A stretch of DNA of 64,000 bases, taken from Clarkia xantiana subsp. parviflora (lineage: Eukaryota > Streptophyta > Magnoliopsida > Myrtales > Onagraceae). The stretch lies in the NCBI GenBank assembly GCA_036873135.1, contig JAPTYO010000003.1:30198763-30262762 (forward strand). Reading direction: 5' to 3'. Numbering within the stretch: position 1 is the stretch's first letter; each line of letters opens with the position of its first letter. Position numbers and translations under genes: made by a program. Positions 45,526-58,359 of the stretch are shown here, piece by piece. Under the pieces are notes generated by a model that was not told the DNA's origin, made no database searches, and saw only the letters and a list, made by a program, of their open reading frames with translations.

Positions 45526-46298
45526 AGGGACAAATAAACCCCTAAATTATGAGCTTGTAAGTGCCGTTGACCTCGTCATATAATAATAATAATAATAATA
45601 ATAATATCCACTTTTTTTTTTTTTGTCGAAGTAATAATATCCACTTGGGTAATGTTATTGAGTGGGTAGATGGTAGTTGTAACATAAAAGAATGACCCCT
45701 CAATGTGAATAGTGAACACATATTCACAAGACCTTTGTGGTTTTAACGTGTACGTGGTTGAATACCATATAATTCTTATATATAATTTTCACGACAACAA
45801 TATACAAGCATTATATATAATTCTCACGACAACGCTCGTAATGAACCGGTGTTTAGTATATATATCTTATTCCTATCATTAATATTCAGGACGCTCCATT
45901 TACACGCAATATACACTCCCTCACGACTTCTATATGTTAATTTATGAGTCACTCCATAATTAGGTGGAATATTTTCACAAGTAACAATAATAAATATAGT
46001 ATATCATTAGAGACAGACAGACAGTACGGGATTTTTTTAAGGTCCGTAGCTAACGAAAATCATACATAGCTAGAGACAAAAAGAAGTCAAATGATAATTA
46101 CATATACTTAAAATTTAAAACAATCATAATCTAAATTGCAACTCTATTCTATATATAAACAATATATATGAGACAAATATTAGTGGTTAAAAAATAGTAT
46201 TGGCTAATAATAGCGACCATAATCCATCATACTACCTAATGTTCGAGCTTTTGTATTCATTTCGAGCATACCATGCATTTGAACAATCAGTACATGTA
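43311..46298. other. AT-rich intergenic, possible old LTR piece
   Basis: No gene is supported. A segment at about 44985-45310 has a plus-strand TATA box (ttataaatagag, 45058-45069) and moderately GC-rich downstream sequence reminiscent of an LTR, but no matching partner or TG...CA ends could be fixed. The 127-codon minus-strand ORF there has no recognised domain. (TA)n at 45486-45521 and (AAT)n at 45580-45607. Confidence 0.4.
45486..45521. repeat. (TA)n microsatellite
   Basis: About 18 TA dinucleotides; an (AAT)n run follows at 45580. Confidence 0.9.
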
Positions 46299-46307
46299 TA
46301 ATATTAA

Positions 46308-47126
46308 GGGTTAAGAACCTATGAAAGGTCTGAACTATCACTCATGTTAACGGGAGAGGTCTGAAATTTAAAAAGTTAATAACGGAGGTCTGAAATTTCA
46401 ATTTTGTTGATTTGAGGTTTTCCGTCCATTTTTAGGGTTAAATTTAACAGAGTTGTGTGAAATGACATTTTTACCCCTTTAATATTTTTTTATTTAATAT
46501 TTTATTTAAGAAAATGTGAAATGACAATTTTACCCCTAAAGTCAAATTAAAACTACCTAACTCCGGCCACCGCCACCCAACTCCGGCCACCACCACCCGA
46601 CTCCGGCCACCACCACCCGACTCCGGCGACCACCACCTCGGCTCCGGCGACCCGACTCCGGCACCACCTCAGCAAAAAAGCTCCGATCGGAGCCAAAAAA
46701 GCTCCGACCAGAGCCACAGAGCTCCGATCTGGAGCTCTATGGCCCCGACCGAGCTCTATGTCCCCGACCGGAGCCACAGAGCTCTGATCGGAGCTTTTTG
46801 GCTCCGATTTGGGCCCAATCGGAGCCTTGGTGGTGGTCGTCGGAGTACGGTTGGTGGAGCATGGTAGCTTCAAGGGCATTTTGGTATTTTTCACTTCAAG
46901 CATGTGAGGGGCACACTTGATAGAAGGGTATTTTTGGAAATTTATTTTATTTCCGGTCACATGCCAAGCATGTGACCAACTTCCGTTAGTTTTAACGGAA
47001 AAAACTAACGGAGACCGCTGTTATCAACAAAACTGAAATTTCAGACCTCCGTTATTAACTTTTTAAATTTCAGACCTCTCCCGTTAACACGGGTGATAGT
47101 TCAGACCTTTTATAGGTTCTTAACCC
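46308..47126. mobile_element. MULE-like element, 819 bp, perfect 9-bp target duplication
   Basis: Inverted repeats of about 105 bp begin GGGTTAAGAACCTAT and include aggtctgaaattt and gttaataacggaggtctg in both arms. Perfect 9-bp duplication TAATATTAA (46299-46307 and 47127-47135). The interior is GC-rich, with repeated ccggccaccaccaccc words (46560-46640) and gctcc-gagcc words (46670-46830). The 135-codon ORF across it is low complexity and is not called as a gene. It belongs to the family of 33366-33898; its interior resembles the relic in EXLB intron 2. Confidence 0.9.
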
Positions 47127-47681
47127 TAATATTAACGCCATTGAGTTTCAATGTTATATATAATTACCTCAGTATATTAGTATATTTTAGTTTATGTTTA
47201 CGGTTTAAATAAAAGATTTATTGCGTATTTTTTATGGGGGAATTATTGAATTTGTTTCAGAAAAGGTAGCATGGAGAAGTCAATAATATACATACAACAA
47301 TTAGTATACAGTCAACTGTTGAGGAGCATATACATTATTTCCTGTCAGAATAAAACTTGAATTGATGTCCCCATTGGCAATGGCATCTTACTGAATACAC
47401 GACACGCAATACTTTTACATCAAAATAGTCAACTCCTATTACAATTCTCCCATATATAAAGATAGAACCCAAAGAAAATATATAGCAAATCTACCTAACT
47501 TACTTGACCAAAAAATGACTTTACAACTATTAATTTGGTATTTATTTGTATACTTTCTATAAAGTTGATAGAAGCCGGATATAAATGTTACCAAAAATAT
47601 ATATGAAAGTTTACAAACTTTTATTTTACTAATATTTTATAAAAATAAGACATACACCTTAACTAATTTTTTTTTTATAAG

Positions 47682-48470
47682 TTTCGATTTGTGAGTGAAT
47701 GTCTTTCGTATTCTCTTAACCATAATCTAACATATTCCTTTAAATTGATGTTTGCGGACAACAGTTTACACCAGTCTCATTATGGGTTTCAACCATGTTA
47801 CCTCAACCATTCAAGGGAGGCCATTTTTCAACATTTTTTTAATGGCGTCATCAGGATTTGAACATGTGCGCTCTAATACAAGATGTAGAATAAGGCGCAC
47901 GACTCGACAAACTTTCTCATAAGCTCGGTGTAATTGAAGATCTTTGATACACTCTTAACCATACTCTAACACCCTCCTTTAAACTGATGTTTGCGAACAA
48001 ACAGTTTGCACCAGACTTATCACTTAGTCTCTCTCTTAAACTGATGCTTGTGAACGACAATTTACACCAGACTCATCTTAGATTTCAGCCCGGTCGCCTC
48101 AACCTTCATGAGAGGTTTTTTTCAACATTTTTTCAAACGACGTCATCAGGATTTGAACATGTGTACTCCGATACCAGATGAAGGGATGACACACACATTA
48201 ACCAACATTTTCATAATATCGAACTTGTGAGTGAATGTCTTCGCTATACTCTTAACCATACAAAAGACTCATCGTGAGTTTCAACTCGGCCACCTCAGCC
48301 ATTCATGAGAGGTTTTTTAAAATAAAAAAAATAAAATTTAACGACGTTACCAGAATTTGAACGTTAGCGCTTTTATACTAGATGTATGGAATAAGACGTA
48401 CACCTTAACAATATTTCTTATAAACTCGAATTTATGAGTGAATGCATTCAATACTCTTAACCATATATTT
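47682..48470. repeat. diverged ~250-bp tandem repeat, three to four copies
   Basis: Copies start near 47682, 47925, 48212 and 48415 with the phrase gtgagtgaatg...actcttaaccata. They carry tgtttgcgaacaacagtttacaccagactcat, a gcc-cctcaacc stretch, and gatttgaac-tgtgcgctc-gataccagatg. The last phrase read on the minus strand resembles the TGGTATCAGAGC primer site of Copia elements, so the unit may derive from LTR junctions (inference). Confidence 0.65.
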
Positions 48471-48471
48471 T

Positions 48472-48472
<1 letters not shown>

Positions 48473-48524
<52 letters not shown>
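48473..48524. repeat. (TA)n microsatellite
   Basis: About 25 TA dinucleotides at the end of the preceding repeat. Confidence 0.95.
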
Positions 48525-48526
<2 letters not shown>

Positions 48527-48529
48527 CCG

Positions 48530-50527
48530 TCTTTTTAAAATAAATTTTGGATAATTATTTATTAACTACAAGTTGATTATATTTTTCTTCCTTTTTTTAT
48601 TTATGATTATTATGATATAAAACCAAAATCCCCGTAACGATTATTATGTCTTTATCAATACAGTCTTCATTTGTCCCCTAATATAAAGAAGAAACAAACC
48701 TAACATCCTTTTGTTTCTCTTCTCCCTTTAAGTTGGACAAGTAAAGACGCGAATAACTAACTAACTAATCAATATTGCTTACTTTTATAATGTTTTGTAA
48801 AGTTCAAGTAAACTTCTAAGTTCTATTATAAATATAACTATATAGACTTTTTAAAATAAAACCGTGAAGTTTTGACAGATGTAGGGGTCTATTTGTGTGA
48901 TGCGCAAGAATCAAAATTTTCCATTTTTCATCGACTTTTTGCGCACAACTGACCGAACGAAGTTAGGATTTTTGCTCCACCAACAATTGAATTAACAGCA
49001 AATAATCAAAATAAAAAGAATTTAGGATCAGTGTAAAATTTTAAAGGGTTATAGTGAATATATATATATATATATGTTTAACGTAAAATAATTCGTCAAA
49101 TTGATGATATGACTGCTGAATTTCTAATTTGATTCTCTTTGTGTCAACTTTCGAACTGTACTATGTAAAAATCGAATAAATGATTAAATTATTGAACTAG
49201 TTTGATTGTACCGGATCTAAATCAATTTGATTAGATTGAAATGCAATTCGGTTAGTTTGAACCGAGTTTTATATCTAATACTAATACTAATGGTATAAAT
49301 GGCAAAGCTACAAATTACTTTTAGGGGCGCAAACCAATATTTCTTTAATTTACGATGGAATTGCCACCTAATCAAAGACCGACCATAAATATCGTTAACA
49401 ATCATCAAACACGTGATCTAAACGTGACCTAGCAATTTAATAATCAACTTTTTTTTTTTTTAAATATCAGATTTCACTTTGTTAAAAAAAAAAAAGGTTT
49501 GCTAGTATATAGCATTATTTACCACACATGTGAAGAAAAAAATGGTGTATTTTAAACATTTAAAAAGGTACATGGTTTATTTAGCCATTTTGGAATAGTT
49601 GGGGTTTATTCCGTAATAAGAATGCGTGATTGGACGGAATACGTGTGAACCGTGTAAAGAAACCGCCGTGGACTTTCCCTCTCTAACACCGTGAGGATCA
49701 TGCATAAAAATATTTGGATATAGATTACCCTACAAAGTGCTTTTTTTAAGAAAAAAAAATAGGCACTTATAAAAAGGACACTCAATTGAGTCACTTTCTT
49801 CACTTCTCGTCATCAATCCCAAATTTTGTGTAACATGTTTGATTCGATAAATTTATACTGAAACTAGTAATTTATCCGCGCATGTGTGAGATTTTTCTTT
49901 GATAAAATTTATATTGTATAATGTTAATGACCCGCTTTAGGTATATAATATTTTTTAATTAATAATATAATAAAAAAAAAACATACATTATTTTATTAAT
50001 TTATTTATTACAGTATGTCAGCTATAAATTTATTAATTTTTGAAAGGTCTTTACTTTTATTTTTCACATGAAAAAGACTGTATATAAATTATAACACCGT
50101 GAAAAAAAGTTTTAGATATTTGATTATTGTATTCATAGATAATATTATACTAAATAAAATGTTACAAAAACATATTTTTAATATTATATTTTTTTTCTTA
50201 AATAAATAGACTAGTTTGGTGCATTTTAATAAAGCTTAAAATTTTAGGTTATGCTATGTAGCACACAAATACATGCTTTTTTGCAAAAAAAAAAAAAAAA
50301 ACTCTAAGATTGATTGTACACCTCAAAATTGCTAATTTCGCCGCATTTAATTTTTTTAAAATATTTTCTTTTGTTTCCTTGTTAGTAGTCCTATCACCTT
50401 CATATTAGGAGGACAATACATGCAAAATGCTTATTTCACATTTATGTTAATTTTTATTCGCATTATTACATCATATAAATGGTAAAATGTTAATATGAAT
50501 ATTGTTTCATTTATTGACTTTAAGCAT
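48530..50527. other. AT-rich intergenic, no gene seen
   Basis: Only chance ORFs and homopolymer runs; no repeat ends recognised. Confidence 0.55.
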
Positions 50528-50535
50528 ATTGGAAC

Positions 50536-51134
50536 TAGGGATGGCAACGGGGCGGGTCGGGGCGGGTTTTTGCAGCCCCGAACCCGCCCCGCGGGTCGGC
50601 CTGGCTGACCCGGCCCCGGCCAAATTGGCATTTCGGGTCGGGTCAACAATCCCGCGGGGCCCCGACCCGCCCCGTCATATGAACCTTTTTTTTTTTTTTT
50701 TTTTTAACTTTTCAATATTAAATACAATTTTTTTTTTGTCAAAATATTACATTATATATAAATTCAAAACATAAATCTAACATCAATCAAATATAAACAA
50801 CAAACACATCAAATTCATTACAAATACAAATTCAAATCCAAACACCAAATTAACAAATCCTAATAATCTAAATATAAATCTATTTGTAATTTGGTCCATG
50901 TTATTTATATAGGTAACCATATTTTTTTATTAAATGTTAGATCATATTAACATAAAAAAAAAATTTAAAAAAAAAATTATATATATATAGATTTCGGGGC
51001 GGGTCTACGGGGCCCCGGGTCTCTAGACCCGGACCCGCCCCGACCCGCCCCGACCCGGACCCGCGGGTCGGCGGGTCAAAACCGGGTCGGGGCCCCGCGG
51101 GTCAGCGGGGCCCCGAGACCCGTTGCCATCCCTA
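50536..51134. mobile_element. hAT-like MITE, 599 bp, perfect 8-bp target duplication
   Basis: Inverted termini TAGGGATGGCAACGGG / CCCGTTGCCATCCCTA flanked by a perfect 8-bp duplication ATTGGAAC (50528-50535, 51135-51142). The outer arms are extremely GC-rich (gggtcggggcggg, ccccgacccgcccc), while the middle 300 bp is almost pure AT. No transposase. Confidence 0.94.
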
Positions 51135-51142
51135 ATTGGAAC

Positions 51143-54100
51143 CTCATAATCGTTATCTATAGTTGTAGCGTTAAACTATTAATCATTTCATGAGTTAATA
51201 TGAATAATTATATATTTCTTTAAATATTAAGAGTGCATACATCTTAAAGTGGACACACATCTATCACCGAGAGAAAATTCTATAAATACATTGCTTTTTA
51301 TTTGTAATACGAAGAATATCATTGTCTATATTATTTATGAATTATCATAGATTATTTTCAGTTTTGTTTTTAGTTAACTTTTGTATTTATTTTTATTTTG
51401 AGAAAGTATTCACATTACTCTCTTTTTTTTCCTTTCTAAACGTATTTATATTACTTCGTTTACAGTTACTTCAAATCAAATATAAAAATGTACACTCATA
51501 AATCGTAATGCACATTGACCTGTTTAAATTTATTTTATTTTTAAATAAAAAAAATACATTACACAATATTATCATGGTGGGGTATTATGGGAGAATGGCT
51601 AAGGATGTTTTTTTGGCCGAATGGCTAAGGATATTGATAATATTTATTTAAATTTAAATATTAATTAAAAAAAGAAACACACAAAGTAATAAAGTATGTA
51701 ATGTAATGTATAATGGAAAGGAAAACGTGCCACATGCTTTTACTTGGAAAAGAGAATATCAATACACTGTGCTAAATCAACTCCACGCGGATTATTTTTA
51801 TTTTTTCCCTTGTGGAACTGTCATGTCGAGCCAAATCTATCGCTAATCAATTAATTAGCCTAATTATTGGGAAAAATAATAATTTAGTCTAAATACTAAA
51901 TAGTATGAAGATTTTGGTAATTATTGAATGTTGTGTGGTTTCAACTCACATATAATTAATTAACATATATAAAAGCAAAATACTCTTTTTTTTTTGCCAA
52001 TAAAATTCTATTTTCATTGACAAATATTTGCATAATAGCATTTATATTTTTTTTTCTATTCATAAAATAAAATCATAATTCATAAGAGTTTTGATACTTA
52101 GTTATTCTAAACATCATAGTTTGCTTATACAATTAACGATAAAATGTTTCTCATTCTGTATCACATATAATTATAACAGGTGCAGTTTGGATTTTTTCTG
52201 AACAATTTCTCCAAACAAGTTATTGACATTCACAAATATAGTAATCATAATTTGTTTAAACTACAATACTTAACTCTCACGATGGATCCAAACTGCTACG
52301 AGTTATAACAGTATCATTATCATACTGATAATTAATTCACGTAAAAAATTCATCATTATTAGAGGTTAAAAAATTAATATAGTTGACTTCATTAACGCGA
52401 CAATTAGAATTGATGGTGAATCAACGGATAGAGACTTATAATCTCAACATTTTTCGATTGTCGTGTCGGATGCTGAAAATACGCACGCGGAGACTAAGTA
52501 CACTGTGTAACGCGCACACACATGCATGATGAGTTATTAATTAATCTGTATAATGCATTATTATTAATTAATATTAATATTTAAATACAGTACCATTTTA
52601 TTATATATACATACATGTGTATACACACTATATTTAATGGGGATAAACGTGGAGCATGCTCACTTACATTTTGATTTATTAATAAATAATTACATGTAAC
52701 GGGTACCTATTGTGGTGGGTGACGTACTTTTCGGCTAGAAAAGACAGATTATATTTGGAACTAGTAAGGAGGAACATGGGATTACTTATTATATTTTACT
52801 AGATAACTGCTTGCATTATTATATATGCGCGCGCTGTCTTCATTATAATGTTATAATAATAATTAACAATATAATAATTAATAATTATAATAATAATTAA
52901 CAATATAATCATATCAATTTTGAGAATAATACAAAAGCACGTCTAATTTGAGAATATATAAAAATATAGAATAATAATTTCATTAGCTTTTGCTCTCTTT
53001 TTATTTCGTTAGTCATTTGGTTATTAATGGTCGAATTTTTTTTTATTATTGGAAAAGTTAATAGCTAGGGTTGAATAGCAATGTACTAGATCGACTTTGA
53101 GAGTTTAAAATAATTTATTAACCCGACTTATACAAAGTTGTAATGTCTTATATCCATCTAATTAATTTATTATTGAATGGTGAAGGAAATTTCGATATTA
53201 TTTGTTGTAATGTTTTTTTTTTTTTTCTTTTTTCTTTCGGCATTGTGTTGCTTTGTTCTTTATTAAGATGGACTAATTAAACTTTTGAAGAAAAAAAGTA
53301 TAATTTGTTGGTTTATTGATTATGATTTAATTATCCGAGCCATCCATATATGTTGCTCTTATCTAGTTCCGTATATGACATGGTTTCCCATACTAGGTAA
53401 CCATGTTAGTAGAAGCTCGGGTCAAATTGAGCTCTATAGTTAAGTGAATCGAGTTATGAGATACTAATAATAATTAACACTTAAAGATATGTGAGATATG
53501 AAATATATTACAATAAAATTTGGAAAGTACCAAAAACATACGTATCATTTTTGACTAGAATGTTATGCCCTAAGCTTTATTGACGTTATCCACGTGTTTA
53601 TGTATGTATATAGGAGATGCTATTGTTTATATATTTAGTGGTTCTGGTGGTTAGGGTTTTAGTTTGCCCTTCAATACTAAGTAGCTAATAAAGAGACCGC
53701 CGACCAGATACTATGTGTATAATATCGTACACATGTACATCATGTTCCGACAACAAACAAATAAATACATATTTTTGGGTTGACATTGTGTTACAATTTC
53801 TCGTGTTACGAAGACTAACGTTGTATATCACGCGCAGTAAGTAATGACTTTAGGAGAAAATAACAATAACGCAGTCTAAATGACATGCTATCCATTTTAT
53901 TTCAAATTTAATACGCGTTATTAGGACGATACGCTCGGATTGGAAAATCATGTTACACAATTTTATATTTATTTAAATACATAAATGTGACAACGATGTA
54001 TTAACAATCTGAATGGACCTACTCACATAGTTTATACTTATACATATAGGTAACGGTCTATTTAATCCAAATCATGTGATCTTTTTTAATCACGTAGAGA

Positions 54101-54200
54101 TAGACATTTGACATATACCAAAATATGAAGAGAACGACATAATGACTAAACTAAAAATGCATTATTCTTTTGTCAAGCCGAGTACAAGTTATTAAGAGAT
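51143..54200. other. AT-rich intergenic, no gene seen
   Basis: Three kilobases without a supportable gene. At 52841-52910 the phrase aataattaacaatataat is repeated. Confidence 0.55.
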
Positions 54201-54208
54201 GACATATG

Positions 54209-54712
54209 TGTTAGACTCCACATTGGGTCAAGTCAAACCCAACGGGCCAGCAGAGAGCAATTATATATGCAAGTGGGGTTTCATCCTAAAACCAATTGGT
54301 GATAGGAGGAGGTGGCCCACTTGCTTATATACTACTTGATTACAGATGTACCAACCGTTGTGGTACTCCAGACTTACGGTGGAGTGTCTATTTCAACATT
54401 CCCCCTCACCGTGAGGGCTCTCTGATTTCAACAGACCCTCTCCCAGGCCCAGACCTGTCCAGACATTCACTTATTCTCTCTAGTCTTTATGGTATCAGAG
54501 CGCGCAAGTTCGAGTCTCCGCAGCGCCAAGTTAAAACCCCAATTTCATCATGTTTGCGATATGGTCAAGCAAACACGTGATGGGCTTTCTAAAATCTATC
54601 AGCCCACACGAAAAATAAGTTTCACGTGATGGGCTTTCAAAAATGTCTCGGCCCACACGTGAGGGGGAGTGTTGAAATAAAGATTAAATCACGCATAAAG
54701 ATTAAATCACGC
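54209..54712 (+). mobile_element. miniature Copia-type LTR element remnant
   Basis: A perfect 12-base initiator-Met-tRNA primer site TGGTATCAGAGC at 54490-54501 lies only 160 bp before a Copia-type purine tract (gagggggagtgttg, 54661-54674). Upstream, from TGTTAGACTCCACATTGG (54209), is a plausible 5' LTR with its own cccctcac block. Between primer site and purine tract are two diverged copies of cacgtgatgggctttc...gcccacacg. A 19-bp unit (aaagattaaatcacgcat) is doubled at about 54678-54714. There is essentially no internal coding region, as in TRIM/SMART elements; the LTR boundaries are uncertain. Confidence 0.6.
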
Positions 54713-54719
54713 ATTCACC

Positions 54720-55204
54720 TAACACTTTAAGGTTTTAGGACAGTTGGTCAAGTGGTTAGTCTTAACTTTCACAATATGTACATTCTTTTTAGAATTCCGT
54801 GTTAAGTGTATATATCATTAAATTTGATATGATCATATTGACAACGATATAGGAAAACAAGCTAAGTATTGGTTCTCCCCCACCCCAGTTGTTCAGAATT
54901 CACCATTGTGATGGTAGCACTTTTGTCATGCTTGTGCTACATACATAGAATAATTCATATTTGCACCATTACATATAAAGTCGTGGACATGAAATTTCTT
55001 CATTCATAGAATTCGGAACCGAAACCTCTAATTAATAGACGAATCCAAGTGTTGAACTGCTATGTCATCTTACCATATATTATATGTAAGATCTAGATAG
55101 TGTGTTACTTGTCTCAAATTTTAATAGAAACATGAGTTTGTAAAATATATAAGAATGAAAATTTTACAACCCTTTAGCTTAGCTAAACTTTTAGTTCTTT
55201 GATG

Positions 55205-55243
<39 letters not shown>

Positions 55244-57530
55244 TTTCTAGTGCATAAATATACAGATACAAATCTCATGTTTCACTTTTTCTACCCTAGA
55301 TCATATCTCATCGTTAAAATTTTCACGTGTTCTTAAATTTAATATTTTCATTCTAGGGTTCACCAATTCCAATATGATTTTATAAAAAAAAACCAAATAA
55401 TTAATTACACTTATGACACAATATCTTAATGATGAAGTACGGTTTGTGACAAGAAGAGTGGGACATAGGATCTGGATACTAAATATACACATGTACATTC
55501 TAAACTTTTAAAGGATTCAAACCATTATATATATGACCCTAATTAAACCATATCTTATGGCCGGTGGGTAATCCGGGCATTTGCTCAACGTAATATACCG
55601 ACCATTTTGGTCTTCGTAAGTAATTAATGTCCATTGTGATATATAGTTGTCAGAATTAAGTGTACACACTATATATAGTGGACGGTGGCACATCACTTAT
55701 TATAGTTCGCGTAGGACATGAATCTTAGAAAAAAGTAAATCCGTCGTACGGTCGGTGCATTGATCTTGATTTAACGCACGACCATTTTCTGTTACACTTT
55801 AATTTAATACGCAGTAATATAGATTTATATACATTCACATGTAAAATATGAGTTGACAAATAAATAGTAGATCTCACTACTTTTAATTTAGGGTTATAAA
55901 GCTAATTAATCACAATCTTAAGTATATATCATATTGTGATTTAGTGCTTCGGTTTTTTTTGTTATTATTCGATGCCTTTATTTTTTTTAGTTATTATTCG
56001 ACGTCAGAAGTATTAAATATGATACTTTTCATTTTTCCATAAGATTTTGACGTTAAAATTTAGTGTCAAAATCACAACTTGGCATGTATTTTAGAATGCT
56101 TTTAGATTCTTAACCGTTATTGTTATTGTTATATAGCATAATTTAAGTCAAAATCACGTCAAAGATTAACATTAAAATCAGCTGAAAAAGTGAAAAATAA
56201 CGAATCTAATATATCAACTATCGGATAGCAAAAAGAAAAAAAAAATACTTAGACACTAATTCGCAATATAACACATAATTGGATTGTTTTAGATTCTTAT
56301 CCCATTAATTTATTTCCTTCATTCATCATTATATATAAAATATAATAACAATTCTAGTAATTATAGCTATGGTAATGATCGGAGAACTAATATGTTGATA
56401 TCATCATCAATTCATCATCATAAAAAATCGCATTGACGTACGGTTATTGGCTATAATACATTGTAATTACGCGAGGATCAAGTATATTATATATTATTAT
56501 AGTCTCTCTTGGCTAGCTATAAACATATATTCTCCACCTTATAGTTTATCTACAAGAGGCTAGCTTTTATTTTTGGTCGCACTAGTATGTATGTTCATGA
56601 TATATATAACTATGACATAATTATTATATTAAAATACTAAAGATCTAAATTTATATGTACATTTCTTTTAGCTTTTGCTTTAAGTTCGGCCATTCGGATA
56701 TGATCGTCGTTTTATTAAAAAGAATCAATAACATTTGAAAAAGAAAAGTTTAGAACCTGCCTAAACTATCCAACTTGTTGTTAATCACAGTTTAAACTAT
56801 GTTTAAAAGAAAAACAAAATATTCGGACCCTGACTATACGATTCGTTGATAAAGATCATAAGTTTTATGTACATTTTTCTATAAAAATGGACGTAAATGT
56901 CACGTGAGCCAATCAACTGCATCCTAAATTTTCTCTCGTTCATATCTCAAAATGGGTGAGCCAAGTGGATCGCCCTAGTACAGGCTTGATCCAGACCAGG
57001 CCGCCCATGTTTGGGCATGGGCCAGGACGAGCTCATTGGTTCGCCACCTTTAAAAAAAAACTTTAAGGACTAATTCGTGAGTGAAACTTTAAGATGCAAT
57101 TAATAACTTCACGTGACAGACATATGACTTTTTCGTTTATTTTTGACGAAAAAATAGATTAAAAGAAACTTCGTTTAGTATAGTTGGAGTCTTAAATATT
57201 AGCTAAAAATAATTTAGACCTCGATTAGCAACAAATTGTATAGTTTAGACTGTTTTTAAGTTATAAACATTTTAGATAATAACCTGCTATATCTTATATT
57301 TTATTTATCTATTTTCTAATTCGTATTAATTATGATGGCTAACTTACTACTACTGCTTATGCTAGTTGACATTTTTAACGACAACTTGAAGTAGTTTTCG
57401 AGAGAGAAAAAAACAACAAAAAACACACTTTAACTTTCTTTTTTTTTCTTGCCAGGAACAATGTATCAAAATATTCTGCAAAAGGGATATCGTGTCGATT
57501 GATGAAAACAAAAAAAAAAACTTAACGGAT
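54720..57530. other. AT-rich intergenic, no gene seen
   Basis: Contains (TA)n at 55206-55240 and only chance ORFs. Confidence 0.55.
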
Positions 57531-57534
57531 TGGG

Positions 57535-57640
57535 TTGCGTTTTCATAGGGTAATGTCGGGGCGGGTCGGATATCGGATTGCCTTTTCACAGGGTAAAGTC
57601 GGGGCGGGGTAGTTACGGGTTTACGGGCACCACCCCTAAT
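57535..57640. mobile_element. fragment of a GC-rich hAT-like MITE
   Basis: Two copies of cgttttcatagggtaatgtcggggcggg-like wording (57538 and 57581) end in caccacccctaatg. The filling resembles 50536-51134 but only one end remains. Confidence 0.4.
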
Positions 57641-57966
57641 GTGGATGAGTCTATTATATAAAATGTACGGATTGTTTAATCTTCAAAATCCACTTTACTC
57701 GGTAACCTTCTTCGAAGTTGTGTAAATGATCTTCAAAACGAAACTCACGACCACTTTATGTGCTTGCAAAATGGAACTCTATTACTAGTTATACTAGTAG
57801 CCTCTCCTTTGAAAAAGAAGCTGCTTTTAGTCACATTCAATTCAATTCGAGTCTTTGTCATAAATTCTTTCGTAGAAAAATATTTCAGATTTTCTTTTCA
57901 ACACTACTAGTGAGACCCGTAACTTGTGACAATGGTTATAATGGTCCCTAATATCAGGGATGAAGG

Positions 57967-58351
57967 TAGTGCTGGCAATTCGTGCGGACTGTGTGAGTTC
58001 GTATCGTGTTATGTTCGTGTCGTGTTCTGGGGGTCAGCGCAAACTCGGCCCAACATGAAAAATCGGCACGAAAAACCTATAGTAAGTTGAATTAAAAATT
58101 TAACATATAAACAAAAATTTAAACTAAAATTTTAAAATTACTCAATTTAGGGAGGTCATGATAGGTTTAGATAAAGTATCATTGCAAAAAGAGGTAATGA
58201 TATGTTTAAATATCTTTATTTTAATAGAAATTATTATATGTATACATATAACTATAGTGTCGTGCTGTGTCACCAATTAACAAACCTAAACTCGTAATTT
58301 CGTGTCGTAATTGTGTCGACCCATTGTGCTGAGCCCGAATTGCTAGTCCTA
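57967..58351. mobile_element. hAT-like MITE, 385 bp
   Basis: Ends TAGTGCTGGCAATTCG / CGAATTGCTAGTCCTA are imperfect inverted repeats. They are flanked by 8-bp GATGAAGG (57959-57966) and AATGAAGG (58352-58359), one mismatch. cgtgtcgtgtt and cgtgtcgtaattgtgtcg words lie just inside the arms. Confidence 0.8.
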
Positions 58352-58359
58352 AATGAAGG

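Noticed and set aside
46553..46960. 135-codon ORF on the minus strand
   Set aside because: Low-complexity Gly/Pro/Ser translation of ccggccaccacc repeats inside a MULE-like element.
54736..54770. tRNA-like A-box (tggtcaagtgg) after the miniature element
   Set aside because: It matches an A-box consensus but no B-box or tRNA fold follows, so neither a tRNA gene nor a SINE is called.
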